Part shown: positions 9,039 through 16,971 of the stretch, one piece after another | Numbering within the stretch: position 1 is the first letter of the stretch | Layout: every line of letters starts with the position of its first letter | Assembly: GCA_020438215.1 (NCBI GenBank) | Contig: JAGQUX010000018.1 | Location: 1-57,980 of the forward strand | DNA from: Armatimonadota bacterium | GTDB taxonomy: Bacteria; Armatimonadota; Fimbriimonadia; Fimbriimonadales; Fimbriimonadaceae | DNA: 57,980 nt | Direction of reading: 5' to 3' | The notes under the pieces: generated by a model | What the model was told of the DNA's origin: nothing | Seen by the model: the letters and a program-made list of their open reading frames with translations, nothing else | The model's database searches: none | Made by a program: the position numbers and the translations under genes

Positions 9039-9348
9039 CTGCTCCCCACGCGAACAGTTCGTCGGCCGCGCCCATGTGTACGCCCTCGCCATCGGCGATC
9101 AACTCGGCCTCCCCAATGAAGAACTCGCCGAAATCCGTGACGAAATCGAGCGTCTTGGCAAGAAATCCATCGGCTCCGCCAACCCGCTTGTCAAGCTGGG
9201 CGGAGAAATCGCCGCTATCCACGACGAAGGCATTTTTGACCCCAACGAAGTCGCTAAACGAGTTGAAAAAATCCTCGAAGATGACAAAAAAACCCTTGAT
9301 GCCTTCCATGCCATCAAGGGTTTGATCCAGCCTTTGAAACTCAGTTAG
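9031..9348 (+). CDS. Small protein, possible degenerate HD-domain fragment
   Basis: The 105-residue protein starts 8 bases inside selA and is probably translated by coupling. The segment FVGRAHVYALAIGDQLGLPNEEL closely resembles the start of HD-GYP/HD hydrolase domains. Where those have LLHDIGKIGIP, this protein has IERLGKKSIG, so the metal-binding His-Asp pair is absent. The rest is acidic and helical. It may be a non-catalytic remnant or a regulator; this assignment is inference from pattern memory. Its stop overlaps the end of the convergent msrA gene by 4 bases. Confidence 0.6.
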   Translation: MTNCSPREQFVGRAHVYALAIGDQLGLPNEELAEIRDEIERLGKKSIGSANPLVKLGGEIAAIHDEGIFDPNEVAKRVEKILEDDKKTLDAFHAIKGLIQPLKLS

Positions 9349-9995
9349 CCGCCGATGTGATTGCTCCGATCAATCGGACAACTGGCTTTCCCTGTTTTCT
9401 CGGCGTACTGCTGGTGATAATCCTCCGCCATATAGAACGGACTCGCTTTCACGATCTCCGTCACAATCGGCGCGGAGAACATCTTCGCCGCCTCCTTCTT
9501 CGATTGCAGAGCCACCTTCATCTGCTCATCATTCAGAGTGTAAATCGCGCTCCGATATTGGCTTCCAATATCCGGCCCCTGCCGATTCTTCGTTGTCGGA
9601 TTGTGGATTTCCCAGAACTGATCGACTAATTCGCGGTAGCTTACGACCTTCGGGTCAAACTCCAGCATCACACCTTCAGCATGACCAGTGTTGGTATAGC
9701 AAACCTCTTTGTACGTCGGGTTTTCCTTGTGACCACCGGTGTAGCCGACCGCTGTCGCCGTCACACCCTTCACCGTGCGGAAATGGAACTCCGTTCCCCA
9801 GAAGCATCCACCCGCAAAGATCGCACGCTCGAGATTTGCACCTTCTGCCGCCTTGAACTTCGTCGGAGCAAGCTTCAGTTCCGCCGATGGTTTCTCATCG
9901 CTCGCCGCCGCTTTGATCGTAGGCGATCCGGTCAGCATCAGCCCGGTGCTGATGCCCGCGCCCGCAAGAATGATCATTCCGAGTGTCTTCAACAT
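9345..9995 (-). CDS. msrA: Peptide-methionine (S)-S-oxide reductase, exported
   Basis: The 216-residue protein reduces methionine-S-sulfoxide in oxidised proteins. The catalytic motif GCFWGTEFHF has its Cys near residue 64, and GYTGGHKENPTYKEVCY, GHAEGV, DQFWEIHNPT and GPDIGSQYRSAIY are all present. A C-terminal Cys in KASCPI may act as the resolving residue. An N-terminal hydrophobic segment (MIILAGAGISTGLMLTG) points to export or membrane anchoring, so it probably protects periplasmic proteins. I chose the ATG at 9995; a GTG at 10007 is also in frame. There is no fused MsrB domain. Confidence 0.95.
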   Translation of the reverse strand: MLKTLGMIILAGAGISTGLMLTGSPTIKAAASDEKPSAELKLAPTKFKAAEGANLERAIFAGGCFWGTEFHFRTVKGVTATAVGYTGGHKENPTYKEVCYTNTGHAEGVMLEFDPKVVSYRELVDQFWEIHNPTTKNRQGPDIGSQYRSAIYTLNDEQMKVALQSKKEAAKMFSAPIVTEIVKASPFYMAEDYHQQYAEKTGKASCPIDRSNHIGG

Positions 9996-10024
9996 GGCTC
10001 TATCCACTACCCCTCAATGAAATT

Positions 10025-10837
10025 CTACGACGAAAAGTTCAACACGTCCCAGCGGCCATCCTGATTCAGACTCAGATTTCCGCGTTTCAGAACCCAACCA
10101 TCCGCCGTCACCTCGGCATCCAAAGGCACCACCAACCCCTCCGACCGAGAGTTCCGCGTCATCCCACAAGCCTCCGCCATCGCCAAATCCGACTCCCACT
10201 CGGGATAGCCATTCGGAACCTCGCTCACATCCGAAACCAGATGCACCCTCCCCCAAGCGTAAGGCCGGTGATAATCCACCACCGGAATCGGAGCGGAAGA
10301 CTGCCACTCAATCTCCCCCGCCGCCGGATGATGCACCCGGCAGAAGTTCGCGCGGAGTGACCCCGGCTTCCCGCCGATATTCCGCCAAGGCACCACCCCT
10401 TCGACTTGCCAAAACTCCGTCTCCTCCCCGAGGATGCCTTCCACCCACACCTCGTACTCCGGCACCAGATCGTTGAGAGTGCGAATCGGGCTACCACCTG
10501 CGACATACGGCTTGTCCATCTGCAGACCCCACACCGCGCCATTGGCATTGATCTCCCACTCAAAATACTCCACCCCCATACACCCAGGATCAAGGAACAA
10601 CTCAAACGCCGGGTCTTGCCAGATCGGCCCGCCATCCTCCTCAATCTTGGCGGTGACACAGGGGTCAGTCAGGCGTGCATTGAAGTGAAGCCCTTCTTCC
10701 GACCAAGCAAGACGAACATCCGTCTCGAAGCTCGGCTCGGCATCCGAAGCCAGCACAAAAAACTGAGTTATCGCCGGAACATCATCCCAGTCCCCGGTGA
10801 ACGGCAAAGTAATGAAGTCGGGCGGTGGGGAAGTCAT
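10025..10837 (-). CDS. CBM9-like carbohydrate-binding protein (second copy)
   Basis: The 270-residue protein has a CBM9-like domain fold: DVRLAWSEEGLHFNARLTDP, then DPAFELFLDPGCMGVEYFEWEINANG and WQVEGVVPWRNIGG. This order, with F-E-L/I-F-L/I-D-P followed by Y-E-W-E-(I/V)-N, defines the cytosolic/periplasmic CBM9-like families. No signal peptide is visible. Its ATG at 10837 overlaps the stop of the upstream paralogue (ATGA), which decides the start. The N-terminal half is shorter than that of its neighbour. The ligand is unknown; sugars are expected from the family. Confidence 0.83.
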   Translation of the reverse strand: MTSPPPDFITLPFTGDWDDVPAITQFFVLASDAEPSFETDVRLAWSEEGLHFNARLTDPCVTAKIEEDGGPIWQDPAFELFLDPGCMGVEYFEWEINANGAVWGLQMDKPYVAGGSPIRTLNDLVPEYEVWVEGILGEETEFWQVEGVVPWRNIGGKPGSLRANFCRVHHPAAGEIEWQSSAPIPVVDYHRPYAWGRVHLVSDVSEVPNGYPEWESDLAMAEACGMTRNSRSEGLVVPLDAEVTADGWVLKRGNLSLNQDGRWDVLNFSS

Positions 10838-11760
10838 AGCGGCAAGATCGCAGAATCTTCGTTGATCGTCAAGATTTTGCCACTCGACGCGCTCAGTTGG
10901 TACAGGAATCCCGATTCCGTCAGTTCGCAGAGCCCCGCATCGTACGCCCCGTGCTGCTGATGATGCTCCCACTGCCGCCAATACATCTGCGCGAGTTGCA
11001 TCCGCACTTCATGATCCGGGTCGGGGCGGAACGCCGCCTCCGCCGATTCCTCGAACTGCACATAACCCCATGTCCACGGGCAGTGCATATCAATCCGCTC
11101 CTGATGCGACCACACCCAGTTATGCTCCGCCTTGTCGGGGATTTTCTCGTAAGAATCCCCCTCAATCTCCAAATCCCACTGCACGCGGCTGAAGTTCACC
11201 CGCCACTGATCGCCCACCTTCGGCGCAACCCCGCCCCCCGCATGACGATCAAAGCATGTCCACGGGAACGCCGCCTCGACACACCAGCCGGTATCCGTAT
11301 CGCTCGCGTCGTTCAGAGTGCCGTCCAGCCCAATCGCCAGTTGGATGCCCGGCGTCTCCCAGCTATTGTCGTTGGTGCCGCCCGCCCGGTACGGCTTCGC
11401 CATAAAAAGGTCGAATGTCGTGCCAAAAGCGTTCACCTCCCACTCGTAGTAATTCAGGTTGTCGCCATCCGGGTCAATAAAAATCTCGAAGTCGTTATCG
11501 CGGTAGATGATGCTGTCGTGCTCGGTGAGGGTCGCCCACAGGTGCGGCTCTTCCAGCATCGCGGCAAAGTAGAAATAGGTGTCATCCCAGAGCATCTTCA
11601 CCCGCGTCTCGTGGCGCGGGGCCGGGTTCTTCTCGCCTTCAATGTCTTGGAAGGCGTCCGACCACGGAGCCGCTTCCCACGCCGGGTCGGACATCTCTCC
11701 CGTGATCTGGATGGGGTGCGGCGCACGGGTGGCGGTGTAGCTTTTGGGGTGTGGATGCAT
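10834..11760 (-). CDS. CBM9-like carbohydrate-binding protein (first copy)
   Basis: The 308-residue protein opens with the classic CBM9-like start: ITGEMSDPAWEAAPW, then VKMLWDDTYFYFAAMLEEP, DNDFEIFIDPDGDNLNYYEWEVNAFG and WRVNFSRVQW. The C-terminal region from about residue 245 (AQMYWRQWEHHQQHGAYD) is characteristic of a subgroup found in Bacteroidota and Armatimonadota. No signal peptide is seen. It is coupled by a 4-base overlap to a paralogue, so the two probably arose by tandem duplication and may form a pair. Substrate binding is inferred from the family only. Confidence 0.87.
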   Translation of the reverse strand: MHPHPKSYTATRAPHPIQITGEMSDPAWEAAPWSDAFQDIEGEKNPAPRHETRVKMLWDDTYFYFAAMLEEPHLWATLTEHDSIIYRDNDFEIFIDPDGDNLNYYEWEVNAFGTTFDLFMAKPYRAGGTNDNSWETPGIQLAIGLDGTLNDASDTDTGWCVEAAFPWTCFDRHAGGGVAPKVGDQWRVNFSRVQWDLEIEGDSYEKIPDKAEHNWVWSHQERIDMHCPWTWGYVQFEESAEAAFRPDPDHEVRMQLAQMYWRQWEHHQQHGAYDAGLCELTESGFLYQLSASSGKILTINEDSAILPL

Positions 11761-11762
11761 AG

Positions 11763-13655
11763 TTAGGATTGTTTAGGTACAGATGATTCCTCGGAGATTT
11801 TCACAACCGCAACACGAGAACCAGGAATCCCTGCTTCCTTCGTAATGGTTTCTAACCAGCCGGAAATCTCACCATCAGCATCGCATTCCTTAAAGTCAGT
11901 GGCATCAAGCAAAGACAAAAATTCCTCACTGCAAAGTTGTCGCTTAACATGAGAGATTTTCTTTGATAACTTCTTTTCATCTGTTGGGAGATTAACTCCA
12001 CATGCATCACAAAGTGCCTTTACAATTACCATCGGGACATCTTCTTCACCCGACATTTTTCTAAGAGTAACCTTCTGTCCTTGGTTTTGGTAGTGCAACT
12101 GGATTTTTTCAATAGGAAGGTAGTTCTCGATTTCTCTTTTTGATGTAGTTGCTCCTAAATGACCCTTGCTGGTGATCTTCTGTATGGCATCCTTATACTC
12201 AACCTTGTCTCCATCGTAAAGGTGGAACTCTTTTAGATTTAGTTTCTTTAGGTATCCATTTTGTACCCAGTGAATAAGATTACTTCCTCCGGTAATGACG
12301 AATGCGACTGGTAGCTCTGAGAGTGACTTAATCCTAGGGTTATCATATGATGCAATTTCCGATAACCTCTCCAGAATTTTTCTGTCAGATTCGCCTTCCA
12401 AGAAAATAAGTAAATTAGGGTGGGACGGGTTTGGTGTGACTCCAAGTGTATCTACTACTTTTTGTATTACTGCTTCCGTACTTGCGTTCTCTACCGTCAA
12501 TGTACCATCAATTTGTGATATGTATCGTATTGAATTGATTGGCATTAAGCACGCGAGAGCAGGAATGTGGGTGGTCGCAATCATCTGCCTGTTTTTTGAC
12601 TCGGAGAGTCGAATGATACTCTGGGCAAAAATTTCTTGAATATTTGGGTGCTGTGATGTCTCAGGCTCCTCTATCGCATAGATTATATGCCTATCACTAT
12701 CCTTGCGTGCTCTTTCAGCTGCAGCTTGAAAAAAACTGAAAAGCACAAGTCTCCTAACGCCGCTGCCGCGCTTATTTATGGAAACACCTCTGCTATCTTC
12801 AATTCCAAATTTGAATGCAGAATCTAACTTAGGTGGCGGGCAGATAGCTTGCAAGCCATCTGCAATTTCTGGTAGCATAGACTTAGCATATTCGAGTGTT
12901 GCGTTAGTTAGTTCCTCTGTTTTCTTCGTGATCTTCTCTACTAACGAGCTTATTTCCGATTCGCTTTCACTAAGGACTTCTTTGATGATTGCTTTCATCG
13001 GGTTTTGAACTTCACCATCTTGGTCGGTGCTGTCTCGATCGGTTCTGAATACAACAAACTCTGGAAGGAGATTCTCGATAGAACTGTATATATCCTTATT
13101 CTCGTTTTTTATCGGTATGTAGTTCTCTTCTTTCTTTTCACTATTGAAAAAATCTCGAATGTCTTTTCGCAGAGCTGGTTTGCTGGTTTTGTTGGTCGTA
13201 TTGATGTTATGACTTTCAGCTACCTTTTTTAGCTCAGTGATGCTTTGAGTGTATAAACTCGCGAGATCATCGCGAGTGAAATGATTGCAAAAAATATACT
13301 TAGTGTCGGATGCTTTTGTGCTGATGGGCTTGTAGATGTATGAAATGTGCAGCATACCGTCAGCTCTCAGAAGATGCTCGGACGCTAGAGTTGTTTGAGC
13401 GATGCTGTCGATCACTACGGAATCAGACCCAGGCTCAAAGACGCACTCTATGGTAACCGTCTCGTTGTCACCTGAGTGGACATTGATATCAGAGGGATCC
13501 GGACGCTTTCCGTTCAAGAAAATGTCTAACGCGTCTAAGATTGTTGATTTGCCAGCATCATTTTTGCCAATCAAGACGGTCAGGTTTTCAAAAGAGATTT
13601 CAGTACGAGATTCATATCCGCGAAAGTTGGTTATGTACATTCCTCTCAGTTTCAT
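11763..13655 (-). CDS. OLD-family ATPase with C-terminal TOPRIM nuclease domain
   Basis: The 630-residue protein has an SMC/RecF-like ATPase head: Walker A GKNDAGKST at residues 30-38, a central region probably coiled, a signature-like KRGSGVRRLVLFSF, Walker B EEPETSQHP and an H-loop ATTHIPAL. A TOPRIM domain follows near residue 413 with LLIFLEGESDRKIL, whose first Glu is the expected metal ligand. This is the OLD (overcoming lysogenization defect) architecture; relatives include GajA of the Gabija defence system. Base composition is visibly AT-richer than both flanks, suggesting transfer. There is no adjacent UvrD-like helicase, reverse transcriptase or other known partner. Role in phage defence is inference; a DNA-repair role is the alternative. 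Confidence 0.88.
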   Translation of the reverse strand: MKLRGMYITNFRGYESRTEISFENLTVLIGKNDAGKSTILDALDIFLNGKRPDPSDINVHSGDNETVTIECVFEPGSDSVVIDSIAQTTLASEHLLRADGMLHISYIYKPISTKASDTKYIFCNHFTRDDLASLYTQSITELKKVAESHNINTTNKTSKPALRKDIRDFFNSEKKEENYIPIKNENKDIYSSIENLLPEFVVFRTDRDSTDQDGEVQNPMKAIIKEVLSESESEISSLVEKITKKTEELTNATLEYAKSMLPEIADGLQAICPPPKLDSAFKFGIEDSRGVSINKRGSGVRRLVLFSFFQAAAERARKDSDRHIIYAIEEPETSQHPNIQEIFAQSIIRLSESKNRQMIATTHIPALACLMPINSIRYISQIDGTLTVENASTEAVIQKVVDTLGVTPNPSHPNLLIFLEGESDRKILERLSEIASYDNPRIKSLSELPVAFVITGGSNLIHWVQNGYLKKLNLKEFHLYDGDKVEYKDAIQKITSKGHLGATTSKREIENYLPIEKIQLHYQNQGQKVTLRKMSGEEDVPMVIVKALCDACGVNLPTDEKKLSKKISHVKRQLCSEEFLSLLDATDFKECDADGEISGWLETITKEAGIPGSRVAVVKISEESSVPKQS

Positions 13656-13711
13656 AGGCCAAGTATGAACTGTCGGTTCTTTAGCAAAAAATTAATTGAG
13701 CATTCTCCCCA

Positions 13712-14974
13712 TTAGTTTTCCACCCAAACACCATCCGCTTTCAAAAGCCCAATCAGTTCCTCAACCCCCTGCTCTTGCGGAATCCCCGTCTTCACCACAT
13801 CGCGTTTGCGGTAAAGCGTAATCTTGCCGCCCGCCGCCCCCACATATCCGTAATCGGCGTCGGCCATCTCGCCCGGGCCGTTCACAATGCACCCCATTAC
13901 GGCGATGTCCAGCCCAACCAGGTGCTTGGTGGCGGAGCGCACTTCGTTCAGCACCGTCGGGAGATCGAACTTCGTGCGACCACAGCTGGGGCAGGCGATG
14001 TATTCCACCTGCGTTTTGCGGAGACCGGTTGCCTGCAGAATCTCGTAGCAAACCGGGATTTCGTTCTTCGGGTCTTCGGCGAGTGACACGCGGATGGTGT
14101 CGCCAATCCCTTCCATGAGCAGGGTGGCAATGCCCGCAGTTGATTTGATCCGCGCATATTGCCCGTCGCCCGCCTCGGTCACACCCAGGTGGAGCGGGTA
14201 GTTCATTCCTTCGGAATCCATACGTTCTGCCATCAGGCGGTTGGCCTGGAGCATCACAGGGACGCGGCTGGCTTTGGCCGAAATATTGAGGTTGTAATAC
14301 TCGTGTTTTTCGCAAATGCGGAGGTATTCCAGCGCGGATTCCACCATGCCCCGCGGAGTGTCGCCGTAGGTAATTAGGATGCGCTCGGAGAGCGATCCGT
14401 GGTTCACACCAACCCTCATCGCCCGGTCGAACTTCTTACACGATTCCACGACGGGAACAAACTCTTCTTCGATGGCGGCAAGCTCTTCATTCCATTCGGT
14501 TTCCGAATAAGCCAGTTGCGCGCGCAGAGCCTCTACCGACGTCTGATTCTCCTCCGTGCGGCCCCGCATATCGCCGTCCTCACTCCCAATTTCTGCACCG
14601 CGTGACCCGTGTCGTTTGAAAACAAACAGCCCCGGGTTGATGCGGATTTCATCCACATATTTCGCCGCTTCAATCGCGATCTTGGTGCCCTGGTGGTGAA
14701 CATCGGCGGTCATCGGCACATCTTGATACAGCTCATTCACCTTCGCCTTGATTTCTTCCAGGCAGCTAGCTTCCCCGAGAGTTGGAGTAGTGACCCGCAC
14801 AATCTCACACCCGATCTTGTGGAGGTCAATGATCTGCTCCACGCACGCCTCGACATTGCGCGTCTCCTCGGTAATCATGGACTGCACAACTACGGGGTGG
14901 CCATTGCCCATCGTGATATTGCCGATTCGGCAAGGCTTGGTTTTGCGGCGGGGGTAAGAGATTTCGGGCGGCAT
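13712..14974 (-). CDS. ispG: 4-hydroxy-3-methylbut-2-enyl-diphosphate synthase, cyanobacterial/plastid-like
   Basis: The 420-residue enzyme reduces methylerythritol cyclodiphosphate to HMBPP, the penultimate MEP-pathway step. The iron-sulfur ligands are in [12 protein letters not shown] and [18 protein letters not shown]. Segments such as RIGVNHGSL-like [46 protein letters not shown] and the C-terminal [18 protein letters not shown] match the plastid/cyanobacterial subtype better than the shorter E. coli type. Those enzymes usually take electrons from ferredoxin. An extra ~15-20 residues ([17 protein letters not shown] region, about residue 130) follow INPGLFVF. dxr lies at 22 kb but is not in the same operon. 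Confidence 0.95.
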   Translation of the reverse strand: MPPEISYPRRKTKPCRIGNITMGNGHPVVVQSMITEETRNVEACVEQIIDLHKIGCEIVRVTTPTLGEASCLEEIKAKVNELYQDVPMTADVHHQGTKIAIEAAKYVDEIRINPGLFVFKRHGSRGAEIGSEDGDMRGRTEENQTSVEALRAQLAYSETEWNEELAAIEEEFVPVVESCKKFDRAMRVGVNHGSLSERILITYGDTPRGMVESALEYLRICEKHEYYNLNISAKASRVPVMLQANRLMAERMDSEGMNYPLHLGVTEAGDGQYARIKSTAGIATLLMEGIGDTIRVSLAEDPKNEIPVCYEILQATGLRKTQVEYIACPSCGRTKFDLPTVLNEVRSATKHLVGLDIAVMGCIVNGPGEMADADYGYVGAAGGKITLYRKRDVVKTGIPQEQGVEELIGLLKADGVWVEN

Positions 14975-15035
14975 CGGCTCTGCCTATTTTATACGGTTCG
15001 CGCGGGTGGGGAATAGCAGGCTCGGGCCGGATGGG

Positions 15036-15596
15036 TTAGCTGCTAATGGGCTGAATCACTTTGCTCATCGCCGGGTTGATGTGATTGATCACAACTGTGC
15101 CGCGACCAGGCTCATTCGCAGGATCAGAATTTGTGCGCGGGCGGTACTCCTCAATCTCCAAAGTCGTCCAGGTGGACTCTGTCCCTTCGCGCCCCTTGCC
15201 AATGCTGATGGTGCGCTTGCCAGGAATCAACCGGATGGAGACGTACCCGCCTGCGATCACATCAGGCACATTATGGAGTCGCCAAAACTCATTGGGAGCG
15301 GCAATTTCTGGCGTGCCCCAATCCTTTGTGAGCGCATCGACCCGAGACTTGACGGAAGTCATCGGTTCTTGGATGTTATACGTCCGTGTCTGAACGAAGA
15401 AATCTACTCTTTTTCCGGCGCGGGTCGTCGCGAACATATCGTTCGTTGTTTGGAATTCAGCGGGTTGCCAAATTGCCAATTCAGATTCAATCGGCGCAAG
15501 GTTCAAGGTTGCAGTAACAGGTTGTGGACGACCTTGCCAATACACAATTGCACCAAGAACAGAAACAGCACCTATGACAAATGCAACCCTTTTCAT
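15036..15596 (-). CDS. Hypothetical membrane-anchored protein
   Basis: The 186-residue protein has one N-terminal hydrophobic segment (about residues 4-20, with AFVIGAVSVLGAIVYW) acting as a signal or anchor. A mixed, beta-rich domain follows, containing GGYVSIRLIPGKRTISIG and a Pro/Asn-rich tail. I do not recognise the family. It stands alone between ispG and a rightward lipoprotein cluster, and an AT-rich gap at 15597-15650 separates the divergent starts. Confidence 0.65.
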   Translation of the reverse strand: MKRVAFVIGAVSVLGAIVYWQGRPQPVTATLNLAPIESELAIWQPAEFQTTNDMFATTRAGKRVDFFVQTRTYNIQEPMTSVKSRVDALTKDWGTPEIAAPNEFWRLHNVPDVIAGGYVSIRLIPGKRTISIGKGREGTESTWTTLEIEEYRPRTNSDPANEPGRGTVVINHINPAMSKVIQPISS

Positions 15597-15650
15597 CCTA
15601 ACCAGGAGTATGCCGCAACCCCCTCCATCAAAATCAACTAGAATAGAGTG

Positions 15651-16076
15651 ATGCGAAGTGTTTGGGTGCTCCCAATTTTGGCGGTTGCCTTGATGGGCGT
15701 AGCCGGGTGCCAGAAGAAGCCCGGGATTGAAGGGAAGTGGACAGGCACCCGCGCGATGAACGGGATGAGCGCCAGCATGGACTTCAATTTTGCCGCTGGC
15801 AAAGTCAATATGGACTACAGAAGTGATAGTTTCGGGCTCTCGATCAGCGGCGACTACGAGTTAGCTGAAAACACCCTGACCATCAAGAATCAAAAGCTCA
15901 ATTTCGATACTTCCGGCTTTAGTGCCGAAGAAAAAAAGCAGTTCGACCTGATGCGACAGAGCATGCAAGAATCTCAGCCCCCCGACCAAACATTCACCGT
16001 GGCCTTCGATGGCCCGGATTCTGCAACCCTAACCGATAGCGATGGTGTCACGACGTCCATCAAGCGAGTGAAATGA
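15651..16076 (+). CDS. Lipoprotein, lipocalin-like small domain (copy 1 of 3)
   Basis: The 141-residue protein has a lipoprotein signal with lipobox VAGC near residue 20. The mature part starts IEGKWTGTR and reads as short beta strands ending ATLTDSDGVTTSIKR, a layout typical of small lipocalin-like or META-like beta barrels. GISGDYELAENTLTIKNQKL-like strand order recurs in the next two genes. I chose the ATG at 15651 over the GTG immediately before it. It overlaps the second copy by ATGA, so the three genes form one operon. Function unknown. Confidence 0.78.
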   Translation: MRSVWVLPILAVALMGVAGCQKKPGIEGKWTGTRAMNGMSASMDFNFAAGKVNMDYRSDSFGLSISGDYELAENTLTIKNQKLNFDTSGFSAEEKKQFDLMRQSMQESQPPDQTFTVAFDGPDSATLTDSDGVTTSIKRVK

Positions 16077-16492
16077 AGTATTCCTGCGCACTCTTGCCAT
16101 TTGTAATATCACTTTTTGTTATAAGTGGGTGTAAATCCAAAACTGTAGAAGGAGAATGGAATGTTCTCTCAGATACCAATCACAAGATGAGTGATTACAC
16201 TATCACTTTCAAGGATGGCGTTATGACAACAAGAGCAAATGCAGATGGCGTCAAATTACTAGTAGAAGAGAAGTATCGTTTTTACGGATCCACCTTGGAT
16301 ACTCCCGGTGCAAAAGTGACATTAGACGCCAGCGGGCTCGAAGGGGATAGACGTAAGCAGTTTGAAGGGATGTCATTGGAATTTCGCTTTCCGTTTAAAC
16401 AAGAAAAGAAATTCAATGTTCAAATGAAAGATAGTAACCATATGACGCTCACCGAAAAGAAGCGCGTCATAGAATTAGAGAGAGCAAAATAA
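16073..16492 (+). CDS. Lipoprotein, lipocalin-like small domain (copy 2 of 3)
   Basis: The 139-residue lipoprotein has lipobox ISGC and a mature start VEGEWNVLS, matching IEGKWTGTR and LAGTWNASV in its neighbours. It shares the middle block ending in DASGLEGDRRKQFEGM, equivalent to DTSGFSAEEKKQFDLM of copy 1. It ends with THE-like strand MTLTEKKRVIELERAK. Base composition is visibly lower in GC than copy 1. It overlaps copy 1 by 4 bases and lies 1 base before copy 3. Confidence 0.76.
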   Translation: MKYSCALLPFVISLFVISGCKSKTVEGEWNVLSDTNHKMSDYTITFKDGVMTTRANADGVKLLVEEKYRFYGSTLDTPGAKVTLDASGLEGDRRKQFEGMSLEFRFPFKQEKKFNVQMKDSNHMTLTEKKRVIELERAK

Positions 16493-16493
16493 T

Positions 16494-16919
16494 ATGAAAA
16501 AATCATTAATTGGAATAGCCGTTTTTTGTACCGTTATCAGCATGGGCGGATGCGCGAAAAAAGATCCGCTCGCCGGAACTTGGAATGCATCTGTGCCTCC
16601 ACAAGCAGCCGTAGCATTATCCGAGCTTATTTACACTTTCGATTCACCTAACTTTACGGTAGATGCCAAATTGATGGGCATGCCAATGACTGTGAAAGGA
16701 ACCTACACTCTTGCAGATACTCAACTCACTATGAACCCGAGTGAAGTGATCATAGATGAATCGAAACTGCCAGATATGTTAAAGCCGCAATGGTCACAGG
16801 TGAAAGCAGCAATTGATTCTGAGTCAAAGAAGTCATCAACTTATACAGTGACATTCGCAGAAGATACAGCAACGCTCTCGGGCGGAAATGGCGATGTCTC
16901 GCTCACCCGCAAAAAGTAA
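16494..16919 (+). CDS. Lipoprotein, lipocalin-like small domain (copy 3 of 3)
   Basis: The 141-residue lipoprotein has a lipobox MGGC near residue 20 and a mature start LAGTWNASV. The strand order (VKGTYTLADTQLTMN, then a helix KLPDMLKPQWSQVKAAI, then TYTVTFAEDTATLSGG) matches copies 1 and 2, so the three arose by tandem duplication followed by strong divergence. Copy 3 is followed by a terminator hairpin shared with the convergent infB operon. Confidence 0.76.
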   Translation: MKKSLIGIAVFCTVISMGGCAKKDPLAGTWNASVPPQAAVALSELIYTFDSPNFTVDAKLMGMPMTVKGTYTLADTQLTMNPSEVIIDESKLPDMLKPQWSQVKAAIDSESKKSSTYTVTFAEDTATLSGGNGDVSLTRKK

Positions 16920-16936
16920 GCAGTCTTAACAAAAAT

Positions 16937-16963
16937 CGGGCCGAGAGAATTTCTCTCGGCCCG
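16937..16963. terminator. Terminator of the nusA-ylxR-infB transcript
   Basis: A perfect 12-bp GC-rich stem (cgggccgagaga / tctctcggcccg) with a 3-base loop lies between convergent genes. The minus-strand side continues as ATTTTTGTT, a good U-tract for infB; the plus-strand side has a weaker tail but may also stop the lipoprotein operon. Confidence 0.88.
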
Positions 16964-16971
16964 AACTTCGT

